A DNA stretch of 64,000 nt from Synergistota bacterium (GTDB lineage Bacteria; Synergistota; GBS-1): positions 1-64,000 of the forward strand of contig JANXBX010000005.1 in assembly GCA_025060595.1 (NCBI GenBank), written 5' to 3'. The notes beneath the pieces are model-generated. The model ran no database searches, was not told the origin of the DNA, and saw only the letters and a program-made list of their open reading frames with translations. Numbering within the stretch: the stretch's first letter is position 1; every line of letters starts with the position of its first letter. The position numbers and the translations under genes were made by a program. Below, one piece after another: positions 32,936 through 43,917 of this stretch.

Positions 32936-35095
32936 ATGATAGAGGTTGTGGGAGGAGAGGTAGGAGGACGTGAACTCTCCTTCGAAATTGGTAGAGTTGC
33001 TTGGCAGGCTAATGGTGCTACGCTTGTCAGGTATGGCGGAACAGTTGTGTTAGTTACTGCTGTTATGTCTGATGAAGTTAAAGAGGGAGTTGATTTTTTA
33101 CCGCTCCTTGTGGATTACGAGGAGCGGTTTTATGCTGCTGGTAAGATCCCGGGTGGTTTCTTTAAGCGAGAGGGAAAGCCAAGCGAAAAGGCTATACTAA
33201 GTGCAAGGCTTGTTGATCGTTCCATAAGACCACTCTTCCCGAAGGGGTTTAGAAATGATGTTCATGTGGTGGTAACTGTTCTTTCCTATGACCAATTAAA
33301 TCAGCCAGAGCTTCTTGCGATAAATGGTGCATCTCTTGCGCTTGGTATATCGGAAATACCCTTTGAGGGACCTATTGCAGCTGTCAGAGTAGGATATATT
33401 GATGGTGAATTTGTGGTTAATCCTACTGAGCCTGAACTTGAAACGAGCGATCTTGATCTCGTTATTGCTGGAACCAAAGATGCCATAGTTATGGTAGAGT
33501 CTGGTTCGCAGGAGCTTCCAGAGAAGGTTATAATAAACGCGATGGAATTTGGTCATGAGCACATTAAGAAAATCATAGAGATTCAAGAGAGGTTAATAGA
33601 AAAGTGTGGTAAGGAAAAAGTAAAGGTTGAACTACCCCCTAGGAACGAGGAGCTAGCACGGAGAATAAGGGAAAGATGGGCGCATCCTATAAGGGAAGCG
33701 TTGAATGTAATGGCTAAAGCGGAGAGAAATGCTGCTATAGCTAAGATACAGCAAGAGGCTTTTAAAGAGCTTGGTGAGGAGTTTTTAGGTTATGAGCTTC
33801 AAATTAAGGAGGAGCTTGACGCTCTTCTTCATGAAACCGTAAGAAAGATGATAGTTGAGGAGGGAATAAGAGCTGACGGTAGAGGTTGGAAAGATATCAG
33901 GCCAATAACTTGTGAGGTTGGCTTGTTACCAAGAACACACGGTTCTGCTTTATTTACACGTGGTGAAACGCAAGCTCTTGTTATAACTACAATAGGAGTA
34001 GTAGGTGATGAGCAGATAGTAGATGGTCTTGGTGAGGAAGAGGCAAAGAGATTTATGCTACACTATAACTTCCCACCTTATAGTGTTGGTGAAGTTAGAC
34101 CTCTACGAGGACCTGGCAGAAGGGAGATCGGTCACGGAGCGCTAGCTGAGAGGGCTTTAAAGGCAGTGATACCTTCGGAGGATGAATTTCCTTATATAAT
34201 TAGAGTTGTCTCAGAGGTGCTCTCTTCAAACGGATCTACTTCTATGGCTACTGTGTGTGGCGGAACTTTATCCCTGATGGATGCAGGAGTTCCAATTAAA
34301 TCTCCTGTTGCAGGTATAGCTATGGGGCTAGTAAAGGAAAATGATAAGGTAGTAGTGTTAAGCGACATTCTTGGGCTTGAGGATCATCACGGGGATATGG
34401 ACTTTAAGGTGGCTGGAACAGAAAGAGGTATAACTGCACTTCAAATGGATTTAAAGATAAAGGGGATAACATTTGGCACTTTGGAACAAGCTTTAGAGCA
34501 GGCGAAAGAAGGAAGGCTTTATATTCTTGAAAAGATGAGAGAAGTTATAGCTGAGCCTAGGCCGACCCTTTCTCCCTACGCTCCAAGGATAATGGTTGCT
34601 GAGATTGATCCCGACAGGATTCACGAGGTTATAGGCCCTGGGGGGAAGATAATAAGAGATATCATAAGGAAAACTGGAGCCAAAATAGACATAGAAGAAG
34701 ATGGGAAAGTTTATATATCTTCACCTACAGAGGAAAGCGGAATAAAGGCCTTAGAGATGATAAAAGATATAGCAAGAGAAGTTAAGGAAGGGGATGTTTT
34801 TAAAGGTAAGGTGACTAGAATTACTAAGTTTGGCGCATTTGTTGAGATATGGCCTGGTAAAATGGGTCTTGTTCACATATCTGAGCTTTCCGATAAGAAG
34901 GTAAAAAGCGTTGAGGAAGTGGTTAAGGTGGGAGATGAGATAGAGGTTATGGTTATAGGTATAGATAGTCTTGGTCGCATAGCTTTAAGTAGGAGGAAGG
35001 TTCTTGAAGCGACAGAGGGAACAAGTCAATCTTCAGTAGAACCTAAGTTTCCAAAAGCTAATATAAGAAAACCACAGGAATTTAGGAGGAAGTAA
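32936..35095 (+). CDS. pnp: Polyribonucleotide nucleotidyltransferase (PNPase)
   Basis: 719 aa from the ATG at 32936, which is 9 bases after AGGAGGT (32920-32926); an in-frame TTG at 32912 lies inside rpsO and is not used. Two RNase PH domains ([14 protein letters not shown] near 75; [10 protein letters not shown] and [20 protein letters not shown] near 340-400), KH domain ([16 protein letters not shown] near 560) and C-terminal S1 domain ([25 protein letters not shown]). It degrades RNA 3' to 5' using phosphate. Confidence 0.98.
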   Translation: MIEVVGGEVGGRELSFEIGRVAWQANGATLVRYGGTVVLVTAVMSDEVKEGVDFLPLLVDYEERFYAAGKIPGGFFKREGKPSEKAILSARLVDRSIRPLFPKGFRNDVHVVVTVLSYDQLNQPELLAINGASLALGISEIPFEGPIAAVRVGYIDGEFVVNPTEPELETSDLDLVIAGTKDAIVMVESGSQELPEKVIINAMEFGHEHIKKIIEIQERLIEKCGKEKVKVELPPRNEELARRIRERWAHPIREALNVMAKAERNAAIAKIQQEAFKELGEEFLGYELQIKEELDALLHETVRKMIVEEGIRADGRGWKDIRPITCEVGLLPRTHGSALFTRGETQALVITTIGVVGDEQIVDGLGEEEAKRFMLHYNFPPYSVGEVRPLRGPGRREIGHGALAERALKAVIPSEDEFPYIIRVVSEVLSSNGSTSMATVCGGTLSLMDAGVPIKSPVAGIAMGLVKENDKVVVLSDILGLEDHHGDMDFKVAGTERGITALQMDLKIKGITFGTLEQALEQAKEGRLYILEKMREVIAEPRPTLSPYAPRIMVAEIDPDRIHEVIGPGGKIIRDIIRKTGAKIDIEEDGKVYISSPTEESGIKALEMIKDIAREVKEGDVFKGKVTRITKFGAFVEIWPGKMGLVHISELSDKKVKSVEEVVKVGDEIEVMVIGIDSLGRIALSRRKVLEATEGTSQSSVEPKFPKANIRKPQEFRRK

Positions 35096-35098
35096 TTT

Positions 35099-35545
35099 TT
35101 GACTGATAAAAAGATCGTTTTAAGGATTAAAAGGGAGAGGGACGATATCCCTCTCCCTTCTTATGCTACATTAGGTTCTTCTGGTCTAGATCTGAGGGCT
35201 TCTGAGGATGTTTTGATCCCTCCCGGTGCTTGGAAAGCGGTTTCTACGGGTATAAGGATTTCTTTGCCTTTAGGATATGAAGCTCAGATCAGGCCTAGAA
35301 GTGGTCTCGCTCTTAAAAATGGGGTTACAGTTCTTAATTCTCCCGGAACTATAGACTCGGATTACAGGGGAGAAATAAAGGTTATACTCATAAATCATGG
35401 TAAGGAACCTTTTTTCGTTAAGAAGGGAGATAGAATTGCTCAGATGGTTATATCCAAGGTAGAGCAGGTTGAAGTAGTTGAAGTGGAGGTTCTTGATGAA
35501 ACGGATCGTGGAGAAGGGGGTTTTGGACATACTGGTTTGAAATGA
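35099..35545 (+). CDS. dut: dUTP diphosphatase
   Basis: 148 aa trimeric dUTPase. All five motifs are visible: [48 protein letters not shown] and the C-terminal [10 protein letters not shown] arm. It removes dUTP and makes dUMP. TTG start 8 bases after AGGAGGA. The stop overlaps the next gene in ATGA. Confidence 0.97.
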   Translation: MTDKKIVLRIKRERDDIPLPSYATLGSSGLDLRASEDVLIPPGAWKAVSTGIRISLPLGYEAQIRPRSGLALKNGVTVLNSPGTIDSDYRGEIKVILINHGKEPFFVKKGDRIAQMVISKVEQVEVVEVEVLDETDRGEGGFGHTGLK

Positions 35546-37194
35546 GTGGAAAATTGTTACTTGTACCTTTAGGCGGTCTTGGAGAGATAGGCAAGAACAT
35601 GATGCTTCTTCAGTATGAGAATAGCATAATTGTAATAGATGCTGGTCTGGCTTTTCCTGATGAGAATATGCCTGGGATTGATCTTGTTATACCGGATATA
35701 AGTTATCTTATTGAGAATAAAGATAAGGTCTTAGGAATAATACTTACCCATGGTCATGAAGATCATGTAGGTGCTATTCCTTATATCCTTAAGGAATTAG
35801 ATGTTACGGTTTTTGGAACCCCTTTGACCTTGGCTGTCCTTGAAAGTAAGTTCAGTGATGGTATAGAGTTTAAAAAGAGAGTTGTGAGGGAGAAAGAGGT
35901 TATAAATTTAGGTCCGTTCACTGTGGAGTTTCTTAGGGTTTGTCACAGTATAGCTGATGGGGTTGGGTTGGCTATAAGGACTCCTTTAGGTCTTGTGGTT
36001 CATACGGGAGATTTTAAGTTTGATCAAACTCCTGTTGATGGTAAGGTTACAGATTACAGAAGATTTGCTGAGCTTGGAGATGAGGGGGTCCTCTTACTTT
36101 TATCAGATAGTACTAATGCTGAGCATGAAGGTTATACTCCTTCAGAAAGGGAAGTAGGACTTGCTTTAAATGAGCTTTTTATGAGGGAAAGGGGTAAAAG
36201 AATAATAGTTGCTACTTTTTCTTCCAATATTCACAGGATTCAACAGGTTATGGATGCAGCGCTAAAATATGGTAGAAAGGTATCTATAATAGGTAAAAGC
36301 ATGCTTAAGCTTGTGGAACTTGCCAAGAGCTTAGGTTATATTAATTTTCCTGAAGAAGCCTTGATTTCTCCTGAGGAAGTGGAAATGTGTTTCCCTCATG
36401 AAGTTGTAATCATAACTACTGGAAGTCAAGGAGAACCCCTTTCAGGGTTAAGCTTGATGGCCTCTGGTGAGCATAAGTATGTAAGGGTTACTTCTGATGA
36501 TGTAGTGGTTATATCCGCTATGCCTATACCAGGTAACGAGAGGCTTGTAGCTAAGGTTGTTAACCTTCTATTCCAAAGGGGTGCGGAAGTTCTGTACGAA
36601 CCCTATAGGCAAGTTCATGTTTCTGGTCATGCAAGTAGGGAAGAGCTTAAACTTATGCTTAATTTTACTCGCCCTAAGTATTTTATTCCAATTCACGGAG
36701 AATATAGGCATTTGGTCAGGCATGCAAAAATAGCTGAAGAGATGGGATTGCCTAAGGAGAATATATTTATTTTAAATAATGGGGATATACTTGAGCTTTC
36801 TGAGAGTGGCGCCAAAGTTAAGGGTAAAATCCAAACAGGAGCTATACTGATCGATGGTTTAGGAATAGGAGATGTGGGTAACGAGGTTTTAAGGGAGAGA
36901 AAGAGGCTCTCTCGAGATGGGATAGTTGTTGTTTCTGTGGCCTTAAATGGTAAGAGAATCCTTTGTGAACCTAAAATAGAATCTCAAGGATTTATATACG
37001 AAAGAGAGTGGAATGGGCTTATGGAAGAAGCTAAAAATAGAGTAACTAAAATTCTCAAAGAATTTTGTGGCTTGAACGATAGTGTACTTGAGGCTAAAAT
37101 TGTTGAGTGCTTAAGAAAACTCTTTTTGGAAAGCACTGGAAGATTTCCAGTTATAATCCCAATAATAATGAGGGCTGAGGATGAAAATATTTGA
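35542..37194 (+). CDS. rnj: Ribonuclease J
   Basis: 550 aa. Metallo-beta-lactamase site HGHEDHVGA near residue 73 with further His and Asp ([15 protein letters not shown]), the beta-CASP domain ([16 protein letters not shown]-like [16 protein letters not shown]), the returning lactamase part ([10 protein letters not shown]) and a C-terminal domain. It acts as 5' exo- and endoribonuclease. It overlaps dut by 4 bases and uppP by 14, which suggests an RNA-decay plus wall-lipid operon. Confidence 0.96.
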   Translation: MSGKLLLVPLGGLGEIGKNMMLLQYENSIIVIDAGLAFPDENMPGIDLVIPDISYLIENKDKVLGIILTHGHEDHVGAIPYILKELDVTVFGTPLTLAVLESKFSDGIEFKKRVVREKEVINLGPFTVEFLRVCHSIADGVGLAIRTPLGLVVHTGDFKFDQTPVDGKVTDYRRFAELGDEGVLLLLSDSTNAEHEGYTPSEREVGLALNELFMRERGKRIIVATFSSNIHRIQQVMDAALKYGRKVSIIGKSMLKLVELAKSLGYINFPEEALISPEEVEMCFPHEVVIITTGSQGEPLSGLSLMASGEHKYVRVTSDDVVVISAMPIPGNERLVAKVVNLLFQRGAEVLYEPYRQVHVSGHASREELKLMLNFTRPKYFIPIHGEYRHLVRHAKIAEEMGLPKENIFILNNGDILELSESGAKVKGKIQTGAILIDGLGIGDVGNEVLRERKRLSRDGIVVVSVALNGKRILCEPKIESQGFIYEREWNGLMEEAKNRVTKILKEFCGLNDSVLEAKIVECLRKLFLESTGRFPVIIPIIMRAEDENI

Positions 37195-37951
37195 TGCTTT
37201 TGTTTTAGGAGCAATTCAAGGACTAACAGAATTTTTACCTATAAGCAGTTCTGGTCACCTTCTTATAGTAGAAAAGCTTTTAAATGTGGAAGGAGATCTT
37301 CTTTTTTTGAATGTTCTCTTTCATGCTGGAAGTCTTGTCGCTCTTCTTATTCTTTTCAAAAGGATGGTTTTTTCTATTATCAAGGGGTTTTTCCTTAAAG
37401 ATGAATATTTCAGGAGACTCGGGTGGAGTATAATAGGTGCTTTGATTCCAACAGGGATCATAGGGGTTTTGCTCGAAAAGAAGGTTGAAAGCATATCTTT
37501 AAAGGGAGTTGCTCTTTTTTATTTTATTACTGCTATATTCCTTTTTTCTTTGAAGTATCTAGGAGGAATAAGAGACTTAAAAGGATTTAGTTTTAAGGAT
37601 GGTTTCTTTGTTGGAATAGCTCAAGGTATGGGGGTTTTCCCGGGGCTTTCTCGCTCTGGAGTAACCATATTTAGTGGTTCTTTTCTTGGACTCGATATGG
37701 ATAGTGCGATTAGGTTTTCTTTTCTACTTGCCATTCCTACTATTGGAGGAGCCTTTTTATTTGAGCTTAAGGATATAATTTCTTTAAATCAAAGAGTAGA
37801 TTGGTTGGTTTTACTTGTGGGTTTTGTCTCTTCTTTTTTCTTCAGCTTTCTTGCTATTAAATTACTTATGAGAAGTTTTATTCAAAAGAACCTTCATTGG
37901 TTTTCTTTATACTGTTTGGTTTTGGGATTAGTGTTACTCTTGATGCCATGA
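37181..37951 (+). CDS. uppP: Undecaprenyl-diphosphatase (BacA type)
   Basis: 256 aa with about seven hydrophobic segments. Both catalytic motifs are present: GLTEFLPISSSGHLL near residue 14 and GVFPGLSRSGVTIF near 150. It recycles undecaprenyl pyrophosphate to the monophosphate carrier used in wall synthesis. It overlaps the rnj end and shares an ATGA overlap with maf. Confidence 0.96.
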   Translation: MKIFDAFVLGAIQGLTEFLPISSSGHLLIVEKLLNVEGDLLFLNVLFHAGSLVALLILFKRMVFSIIKGFFLKDEYFRRLGWSIIGALIPTGIIGVLLEKKVESISLKGVALFYFITAIFLFSLKYLGGIRDLKGFSFKDGFFVGIAQGMGVFPGLSRSGVTIFSGSFLGLDMDSAIRFSFLLAIPTIGGAFLFELKDIISLNQRVDWLVLLVGFVSSFFFSFLAIKLLMRSFIQKNLHWFSLYCLVLGLVLLLMP

Positions 37952-38547
37952 AGATAGTACTTGCTTCTTCATCGCCTCGGAGGCAAGAGTTGCTTAAAAT
38001 GATAGGACTTGACTTCGAAGTTATATCTCCCATCGATGTTGATGAGTCCCAATATGATTCTGTTGATCCAAAAGATATTGTTGTTGAGCTTGCTTTTAAG
38101 AAAGCTAAAAGCGTTTCTGAGAAACTGTTAAAAGAGGGAGAAAATGCTTTAGTAATAGGAGTGGATACCTTAGTTGAAATCAAAGGGCTTCTCTTAGGGA
38201 AACCATCTTCGAAAGAAGAAGCTTTTAATATGATGCAGCTTCTTCAAGGTAACACTCATAGGGTTTTTTCCGGTGTAGGATTGATCGAGGTTCCAACATT
38301 GAGATCAGAGGCAGGGTTTGAAGTTACTAAGGTTAGCTTTTATCCGCTTACTATTAGTGAAATAAATGCATATATAGATTCAGGGGAATGGGTTGATAAA
38401 GCTGGTGCCTATGCTATACAGGGTAAAGCTTCGCTTTTTGTTAAGAAGATAGAAGGGTGTTACTTTAACGTTGTTGGGTTGCCTTTAGCCTTGTTGAGGA
38501 GACTTTTGATCAAGTTTGGCTTAGATCCGCTTTTTATGGAGGTGTGA
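37948..38547 (+). CDS. maf: Maf-family nucleotide pyrophosphatase
   Basis: 199 aa from the ATG at 37948 (ATGA overlap with uppP; the frame extends upstream from a TTG at 37897 but that adds a non-homologous tail). ASSSPRRQELLKMIGLDFEV at the N-terminus, VIGVDTLVE near 71 and DKAGAYAIQGKASLFV near 150 are the family signatures. It hydrolyses non-canonical or methylated nucleotides (dTTP/UTP class) and has been tied to septum control. Confidence 0.96.
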   Translation: MKIVLASSSPRRQELLKMIGLDFEVISPIDVDESQYDSVDPKDIVVELAFKKAKSVSEKLLKEGENALVIGVDTLVEIKGLLLGKPSSKEEAFNMMQLLQGNTHRVFSGVGLIEVPTLRSEAGFEVTKVSFYPLTISEINAYIDSGEWVDKAGAYAIQGKASLFVKKIEGCYFNVVGLPLALLRRLLIKFGLDPLFMEV

Positions 38548-38553
38548 TTCTTT

Positions 38554-40455
38554 ATGTTTCGTAAGTTTCTGTTTTTTATTTTTTTCTTGGGTTTAGCGTT
38601 TAGCTTTTATTTTCTCTACCATAGAGTGAGTGTAGAATTGCAAAATAGGGTTTTCTCTGTATCTTTAGATATGGAGGAGATTAAGCTTCTTTCCTCTATT
38701 GAAGGTGTTCCACTTGAAACAGTCTTAAGAAAGCTCAAAGAAAGTGGAGCGAATGTGGTTTCCGTACATGCTCTTACTTTGGATAACCTTTATAAAGAGG
38801 GGAAGGTTTTATTTTTTCAAGGTTATGAGGCTGATAGATATCAATGGCTTAAGGGGGATTTTAAACCCTATTTTACTTATGTTCTAGTAAAAGATGAAAA
38901 CTTATTAAGGAGTATCTTCCTATCCTTGGGTTTCGCTATAGGTATGGATAAAGTTGAAATTAAAGATGTTGAAGGAGGGCTTATTATAGAGGTTAAGAAG
39001 AGCTTGGAAAGTACGATTGCTATTCCTATATGCTTTTCGAAAGATGAGGTTGACCTTCTCAAGAGGGAAGGTTTTAAGGTTTACTTGAGGATAAGGAACT
39101 TCAGAGAGAATAATCCAGATTATATAAAACATATATTTGATGAGATGGATTTGCTGGATACAGAAAAGGTGCTGGTCTTTGATGGTGAAGAGGCTTTCGG
39201 TTATCCTAACCTGTTAAAAGAGGTTTCTTCTGAGATAAAAAAGAGGAATTATAAGGTTGGTTTGATTGAATTTGCTAAGCAGATAGGAAAGGAGGAAATC
39301 GCTCTTTATAGCTTTCCAAACGTTTTGCTCGTTCATAGCATAGATGCGAAAGAAATCCTCATTTATGATAAAGAGAGGGCTCTCTTGAGGTATTTGAGAG
39401 CGGTCAAAGAAAGAAATATGAGAGTTTTATATGTTAGATTTTTCTTTAATCTCCGGGGAGACCTAGTAGCGGAAAACGCGAAGTACATATCAAACCTGAT
39501 AAGCTCCATAAAAGAGGCTGGTTTTGTCTTAGGTAGTCCAAATCCTTTGCCCAATTTCAGTAAAAGCTCTTTCATAGCCTTTGTGATATCTTTTGGAGCG
39601 CTTGCTGGAGTTACACTATTTCTAAAATATCTTAGTATTTTCAGGGAAAAGTATATACTTCTTTTTCTACCTCTAGCTATCCTTTCTTACGTGTTCCTCT
39701 ATTTCTTTAAAGGATCTTATTTTAGCTTTACTCTTTTAGCTCTTTTAGTTTCTATTATTTTCCCAGTTTGGGGTATGCTTGTTCTTATTGATAAAAAGGA
39801 GACCATAAGTTTGATGCACAATAGCTATAGTGCCTATTTAAGGAGCTTCTTATTTTTAAGCCTTTATCCTATCTTAATTTCTCTTTCCGCTGGAGTATAT
39901 ATATCTTCTATACTGGGTGAGCCGCTTTTTATGTCTAAGCTTTTCCAATTTAAGGGAGTCAAGATAGCATATCTCTTCCCCCTTGTAAGTGCGGGATTAA
40001 TAGCTCTTCATAAAGAAGGCAGAAATTTAAGGAGCTTGATTAAGGAACCATTTATGAAGGAAGAGTTTTTGGTTTTTCTGGCATTGTCTGGAATTGTTGG
40101 GATTTATCTTATTAGAAGTGGTAATATTCCTGTGGTAAAGCCAATTTCTATTGAAAGGGAGGCAAGGGATGTTCTTGATATATTGCTTTATGCTCGTCCC
40201 CGTTTTAAAGAGTTCTTAATAGGATATCCTTCGATAGCTCTCTTTCTATACCTTAGTTCTAAAAAGCTTCTCTCTAACTATAGGCCTTTGGTTATAATGG
40301 TGGGGACAATAGCCCCCGTTTCAGTTATTAATAGCTTTTGTCATATACATACTCCATTTTTGCTTTCGCTCTTAAGAACGATAAATGGGGTGATCTTCGG
40401 TTGGGTAATGGGTGCCCTTTTGCTTTTAGTTCTTCATCTTTTTTATAAAAAATGA
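38554..40455 (+). CDS. DUF5693 multi-spanning membrane protein
   Basis: 633 aa. An N-terminal membrane segment (about 3-23) anchors a soluble extracytoplasmic domain of some 320 residues (VSLDMEEIKLLSSIEGVPLE near 30; FDGEEAFGYPN near 210). About nine C-terminal membrane segments follow from residue 345. The function is unknown. In other genomes this family sits next to csaB, as here, where the junction is a 4-base ATGA overlap, so a role in making or moving pyruvylated cell-envelope polymer is a fair inference. GGAGGTG precedes the ATG. Confidence 0.82.
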   Translation: MFRKFLFFIFFLGLAFSFYFLYHRVSVELQNRVFSVSLDMEEIKLLSSIEGVPLETVLRKLKESGANVVSVHALTLDNLYKEGKVLFFQGYEADRYQWLKGDFKPYFTYVLVKDENLLRSIFLSLGFAIGMDKVEIKDVEGGLIIEVKKSLESTIAIPICFSKDEVDLLKREGFKVYLRIRNFRENNPDYIKHIFDEMDLLDTEKVLVFDGEEAFGYPNLLKEVSSEIKKRNYKVGLIEFAKQIGKEEIALYSFPNVLLVHSIDAKEILIYDKERALLRYLRAVKERNMRVLYVRFFFNLRGDLVAENAKYISNLISSIKEAGFVLGSPNPLPNFSKSSFIAFVISFGALAGVTLFLKYLSIFREKYILLFLPLAILSYVFLYFFKGSYFSFTLLALLVSIIFPVWGMLVLIDKKETISLMHNSYSAYLRSFLFLSLYPILISLSAGVYISSILGEPLFMSKLFQFKGVKIAYLFPLVSAGLIALHKEGRNLRSLIKEPFMKEEFLVFLALSGIVGIYLIRSGNIPVVKPISIEREARDVLDILLYARPRFKEFLIGYPSIALFLYLSSKKLLSNYRPLVIMVGTIAPVSVINSFCHIHTPFLLSLLRTINGVIFGWVMGALLLLVLHLFYKK

Positions 40456-41471
40456 AGGTATTTATATCCGGTTATTATGGTTTTGGAAATTTAGGTGATG
40501 AAATGTTACTTGATGCCTTGAAGAATCTACTTTTAGAAACGGGCTTTAGGAGGGATGATATCGTAGTCCTTTCAGCTTCTCCTGAAAATACATTGAGAGA
40601 ACATATGCTGCCGGCAATTAAAAGAGGAAATTTTATAAGCCTCCTTTTAAATATAAAGAAAGGTGATATTCTTATAAGCGGTCCTGGAGGATTGTTTCAG
40701 GATGTTACAGGACCCTGGAGTCCGCTTTTTTATGCTTCACATATCTTTTTAGCTCTTATTAAGGGAGCAAAAATTTTCTTATACGGACAAAGCTTTGGGC
40801 CTATAAAAAGGAAGTTTAATTTGAAGTTGCTTAAGTTTCTTTCTTCTATGGCATCTCTTGTGGTTTTAAGAGACAAAAGCATGAGTGATATAGTACCTGA
40901 AGGCAAGCTTTTCTTTACCCCAGATCCTGCTTTTGCTCTTTGTTATGATCAAGAGAGAGGTAAGGAAAGGAATGGAATATGTCTTGTTTTTAGGAGATGG
41001 AGTTGGGACTTAGATGCTCTTGTTTCTTCTCTTATTAAAACTGGTTTACCTTTGACGCTTGTCTCTTTTCAACCCTCTTTAGAGCGGGAGGAGGGATTAG
41101 ATCTTTCTAGAAAATATGAATTGCCCTTTTATGGATTTGAAGATTGGAAGGAGGCTTTAAATTTTTTCTCTCAGTTTAAGATTTTAGTTGGGATGAGATT
41201 GCACTCTCTTATAATTTCCGCTATGGCTTTTACTCCTTTTATTGGGATTTCTTATGATCCGAAAATTAAAAATCTATGTGATCTTTTAGAAATGCCGTAT
41301 ATAGAAGATGAGAAGGGTTTCTCCCTCTTAGATAGATATGTGGATGCTCTCATGGTAAAATGGGATAGGGAAAAAGAAAAATTAAAAAAGAAGGTAGAGC
41401 TTTTAAGAAGCGAGGTAAAAGCTATTTTCGTAGAGAGTATGGATATCTTGATGGGGAGGGAAAGATGCTAA
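40452..41471 (+). CDS. csaB: CsaB-type polysaccharide pyruvyl transferase
   Basis: 339 aa. [17 protein letters not shown] at the N-terminus, [20 protein letters not shown] near 77, GQSFGPI near 117 and [20 protein letters not shown] near 251 are typical of the PS_pyruv_trans family. CsaB adds ketal-pyruvate to wall polymers so that SLH-domain proteins can bind. No SLH protein is encoded in the window. It is coupled to the DUF5693 gene. Confidence 0.92.
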   Translation: MKVFISGYYGFGNLGDEMLLDALKNLLLETGFRRDDIVVLSASPENTLREHMLPAIKRGNFISLLLNIKKGDILISGPGGLFQDVTGPWSPLFYASHIFLALIKGAKIFLYGQSFGPIKRKFNLKLLKFLSSMASLVVLRDKSMSDIVPEGKLFFTPDPAFALCYDQERGKERNGICLVFRRWSWDLDALVSSLIKTGLPLTLVSFQPSLEREEGLDLSRKYELPFYGFEDWKEALNFFSQFKILVGMRLHSLIISAMAFTPFIGISYDPKIKNLCDLLEMPYIEDEKGFSLLDRYVDALMVKWDREKEKLKKKVELLRSEVKAIFVESMDILMGRERC

Positions 41472-41472
41472 G

Positions 41473-42309
41473 ATGATGGGAATTTCAAAGGAGTTAATCA
41501 AGAACCTTGAAAACATAGCAAATCAAGTTAGGCGGGATATAATAAAGATGACCGGATTTGCTGGTTCTGGACATCCTGGAGGATCACTATCTGTAGTTGA
41601 AGTACTCGTTTCTCTGTATTTTGCAAGAATGAGACACAATCCGAGCGATCCTTATTGGCCCGAAAGAGATAGGTTTGTTTTATCTAAGGGGCATGCTGCT
41701 CCAGCGTTATATTCAGTTTTGTCGCTGTGCGGTTATTTTCCGAGGGAAGAGCTGTGGAGGTTAAGAAAGTTGGGCTCCATCCTTCAGGGACATCCTTCGA
41801 GACTTGATACTCCTGGGGTTGAGGCTTCTACTGGCTCTTTAGGTATAGGTTTTGCTATAGCTCAAGGGATGGCTCTTGCAGGAAAGCTAGATAAAAAGGA
41901 TTATAGAGTTTTTGTTCTTTTAGGTGATGGGGAAATTCAAGAGGGAATTGTTTGGGAGGTTGCTATGTCTGCTAGCTTCCATCACCTTGATAATCTTACT
42001 GCTATCCTTGATTATAATGGTATGCAGCTTGATGGTTCTATTCATGATATAGTTTCTCCTTATCCTATAGCCTCTAAATGGAGAGCTTTCGGTTGGGAGG
42101 TTTTTGAGATAGATGGACATGACTTTTATCAAATTCTTGAGGTGCTTAGTAAGGTTGAGAGAGTTAGGGAATTTCCAACTATAATAATAGCACACACTGT
42201 TAAAGGTAAGGGTGTTTCCTTTATGGAAAATAATAATGAATTTCATGGAAAAGCTCCCACACCTGAGCAAGTTAAAATGGCGCTTGAGGAACTTGGGGAG
42301 GTTGCATAG
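41473..42309 (+). CDS. Transketolase, N-terminal (TPP-binding) subunit
   Basis: 278 aa. [14 protein letters not shown] near residue 29, [13 protein letters not shown] near 73, and the thiamine-diphosphate motif [12 protein letters not shown] to DYNGMQLDG (149-190) mark the N-terminal half of a split transketolase, as in many anaerobes. With the next gene product it moves two-carbon units between sugar phosphates. It starts at one of two tandem ATG codons at 41473. Confidence 0.95.
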   Translation: MMGISKELIKNLENIANQVRRDIIKMTGFAGSGHPGGSLSVVEVLVSLYFARMRHNPSDPYWPERDRFVLSKGHAAPALYSVLSLCGYFPREELWRLRKLGSILQGHPSRLDTPGVEASTGSLGIGFAIAQGMALAGKLDKKDYRVFVLLGDGEIQEGIVWEVAMSASFHHLDNLTAILDYNGMQLDGSIHDIVSPYPIASKWRAFGWEVFEIDGHDFYQILEVLSKVERVREFPTIIIAHTVKGKGVSFMENNNEFHGKAPTPEQVKMALEELGEVA

Positions 42310-42311
42310 GA

Positions 42312-43250
42312 ATGGTGACAAAGAGATCTCCGAGAGAAGCATATGCTAAAGCTCTAATAAAACTTGGGGAGGAAAGAGATGATATAGTTGTTTTTGATGC
42401 AGATCTTTCTACATCTACACAAACGGCTAAGTTCGGTGCTCGTTTTCCCAGGAGATTTTTTAATATGGGAGTAGCCGAAGCTAATATGATGGCTACTGCT
42501 GCTGGTATGGCTATTTCTGGTAAAACCGTTTTTGCAAGTACTTTTGCTGTTTTTGCCACTTCGAGAGCTTATGATCAGGTTAGAGTTGCGATAGCTTACT
42601 CTTCGGCTAATGTTAAAATAGTTGCTACGCACGGGGGTATTACTGTTGGAGAGGATGGAGCAAGTCATCATGCTATTGAGGATCTTGCTTTAATGCGAGT
42701 GATGCCTAACATGAGAGTTTTAGCTCCCTCTGATTATCAATCTACATATTCTCTGATCTTAAAAGTTGCTGAGGAGAAGGGGCCTTTTTATGTTCGTTTA
42801 ACTAGGGTGTCTCTTCCGGATATATACTCGGAAGGAGAAGTCTTCAATTTAGGAGGAGGAAAGCTTTTGAGGGAAGGTAGAGATGTAACGATAGTTGCTG
42901 AGGGTCCTGTAGTCTTTGAGGCTCTTTCTGCAGCTGAAATGCTCGCTAGTGAGGGCATTTCTGCTGAGGTCATAGATTCCTATTCCATAAAGCCTTTGCC
43001 TGAGGAGCTGATTCTCGATAGCTTATCTAAGACGAAGAGGGTTGTAACTGTTGAGGATCATAGTATAATAGGTGGTCTTGGAGGGGCTATTGCGGAGTTG
43101 ATATCGGAAAAACTTCCCTGCCCTTTGAAAAGATTAGGTGTAAGAGACACTTTCTGTTGTTCAGGGTCTGCTGCTGAGCTTTTAAAGCATGTGGGGCTTG
43201 ATGCTGAAGGAATAACAAGAGAGGTGAAAAAATTCCTTGATAAGTTTTAG
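42312..43250 (+). CDS. Transketolase, C-terminal (pyrimidine-binding) subunit
   Basis: 312 aa. FFNMGVAEANMMATAAGMA near residue 53 carries the catalytic Glu for TPP. ATHGGITVGEDGASHHAIED near 101 and the C-terminal TPP-partner fold (VVTVEDHSIIGGLGGAI near 237) complete the enzyme. ATG lies 10 bases after GGGGAGG. The 3' end overlaps the TTG start of ftsE by 14 bases. Confidence 0.95.
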   Translation: MVTKRSPREAYAKALIKLGEERDDIVVFDADLSTSTQTAKFGARFPRRFFNMGVAEANMMATAAGMAISGKTVFASTFAVFATSRAYDQVRVAIAYSSANVKIVATHGGITVGEDGASHHAIEDLALMRVMPNMRVLAPSDYQSTYSLILKVAEEKGPFYVRLTRVSLPDIYSEGEVFNLGGGKLLREGRDVTIVAEGPVVFEALSAAEMLASEGISAEVIDSYSIKPLPEELILDSLSKTKRVVTVEDHSIIGGLGGAIAELISEKLPCPLKRLGVRDTFCCSGSAAELLKHVGLDAEGITREVKKFLDKF

Positions 43251-43917
43251 TATGGTTACAAAAGTTTACCCTCACAATATAGTGGCTTTAAAGGATGTCA
43301 CGGTTAACATTGAAAAAGGGGAATTTGTTTTTCTTATAGGTCCTACTGGTTCTGGTAAGACAACTTTCCTTAGGCTGATATATAGGGAAATTAAACCAAC
43401 CCGTGGCAGCGTTTATGTGATGGGCGAGAACCTTCTTAAGATGAAGGAAAAGGAGATTCCCTATTTAAGAAGGCAGATAGGGTTTGTATTTCAAGATTTT
43501 AAGCTTCTTCCTTATAAGACTGTTTATGAAAATATAGCTTTCGCTTTGGAAGTTATCGGTTGTAATCGTGATGAAGCTGAAGCAAGGGTTGAAGAGATTC
43601 TTGAAAGAGTCGGTTTGTCGCACAGGAAAAATCTTCTACCCTATCAGCTTTCTGGAGGGGAACGCCAACGTGTAGCTATAGCAAGGGCTCTTGTTAATAA
43701 TCCTCCTATACTTTTAGCTGATGAACCTACAGGAAACCTTGATTTTGAGGCTGCAAGGAGCATAATGGACTTGTTAGTAGAAGCGAACCTACATGGGACT
43801 ACAGTTGTAGTAGCTACTCATAATAGGGATATAGTTAACTCTTTGAGGAAAAGAGTAATAGCCTTGAAAGACGGAACTCTTGTAAGGGACGATAAGGAAG
43901 GGGTTTACAATGTATAA
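43237..43917 (+). CDS. ftsE: FtsE, cell-division ABC ATPase
   Basis: 226 aa from the TTG at 43237. This start is supported by GAGGTGA 9 bases upstream (43221-43227) and by the family N-terminus MI-F--V-K-YP; the ATG at 43252 would cut it. Walker A GPTGSGKT, VFQDFKLLP (Q loop), LSGGERQRVAIARAL, Walker B LLADEPTGNLD. With FtsX it transmits division signals to a periplasmic murein hydrolase activator. Confidence 0.96.
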   Translation: MISFSMVTKVYPHNIVALKDVTVNIEKGEFVFLIGPTGSGKTTFLRLIYREIKPTRGSVYVMGENLLKMKEKEIPYLRRQIGFVFQDFKLLPYKTVYENIAFALEVIGCNRDEAEARVEEILERVGLSHRKNLLPYQLSGGERQRVAIARALVNNPPILLADEPTGNLDFEAARSIMDLLVEANLHGTTVVVATHNRDIVNSLRKRVIALKDGTLVRDDKEGVYNV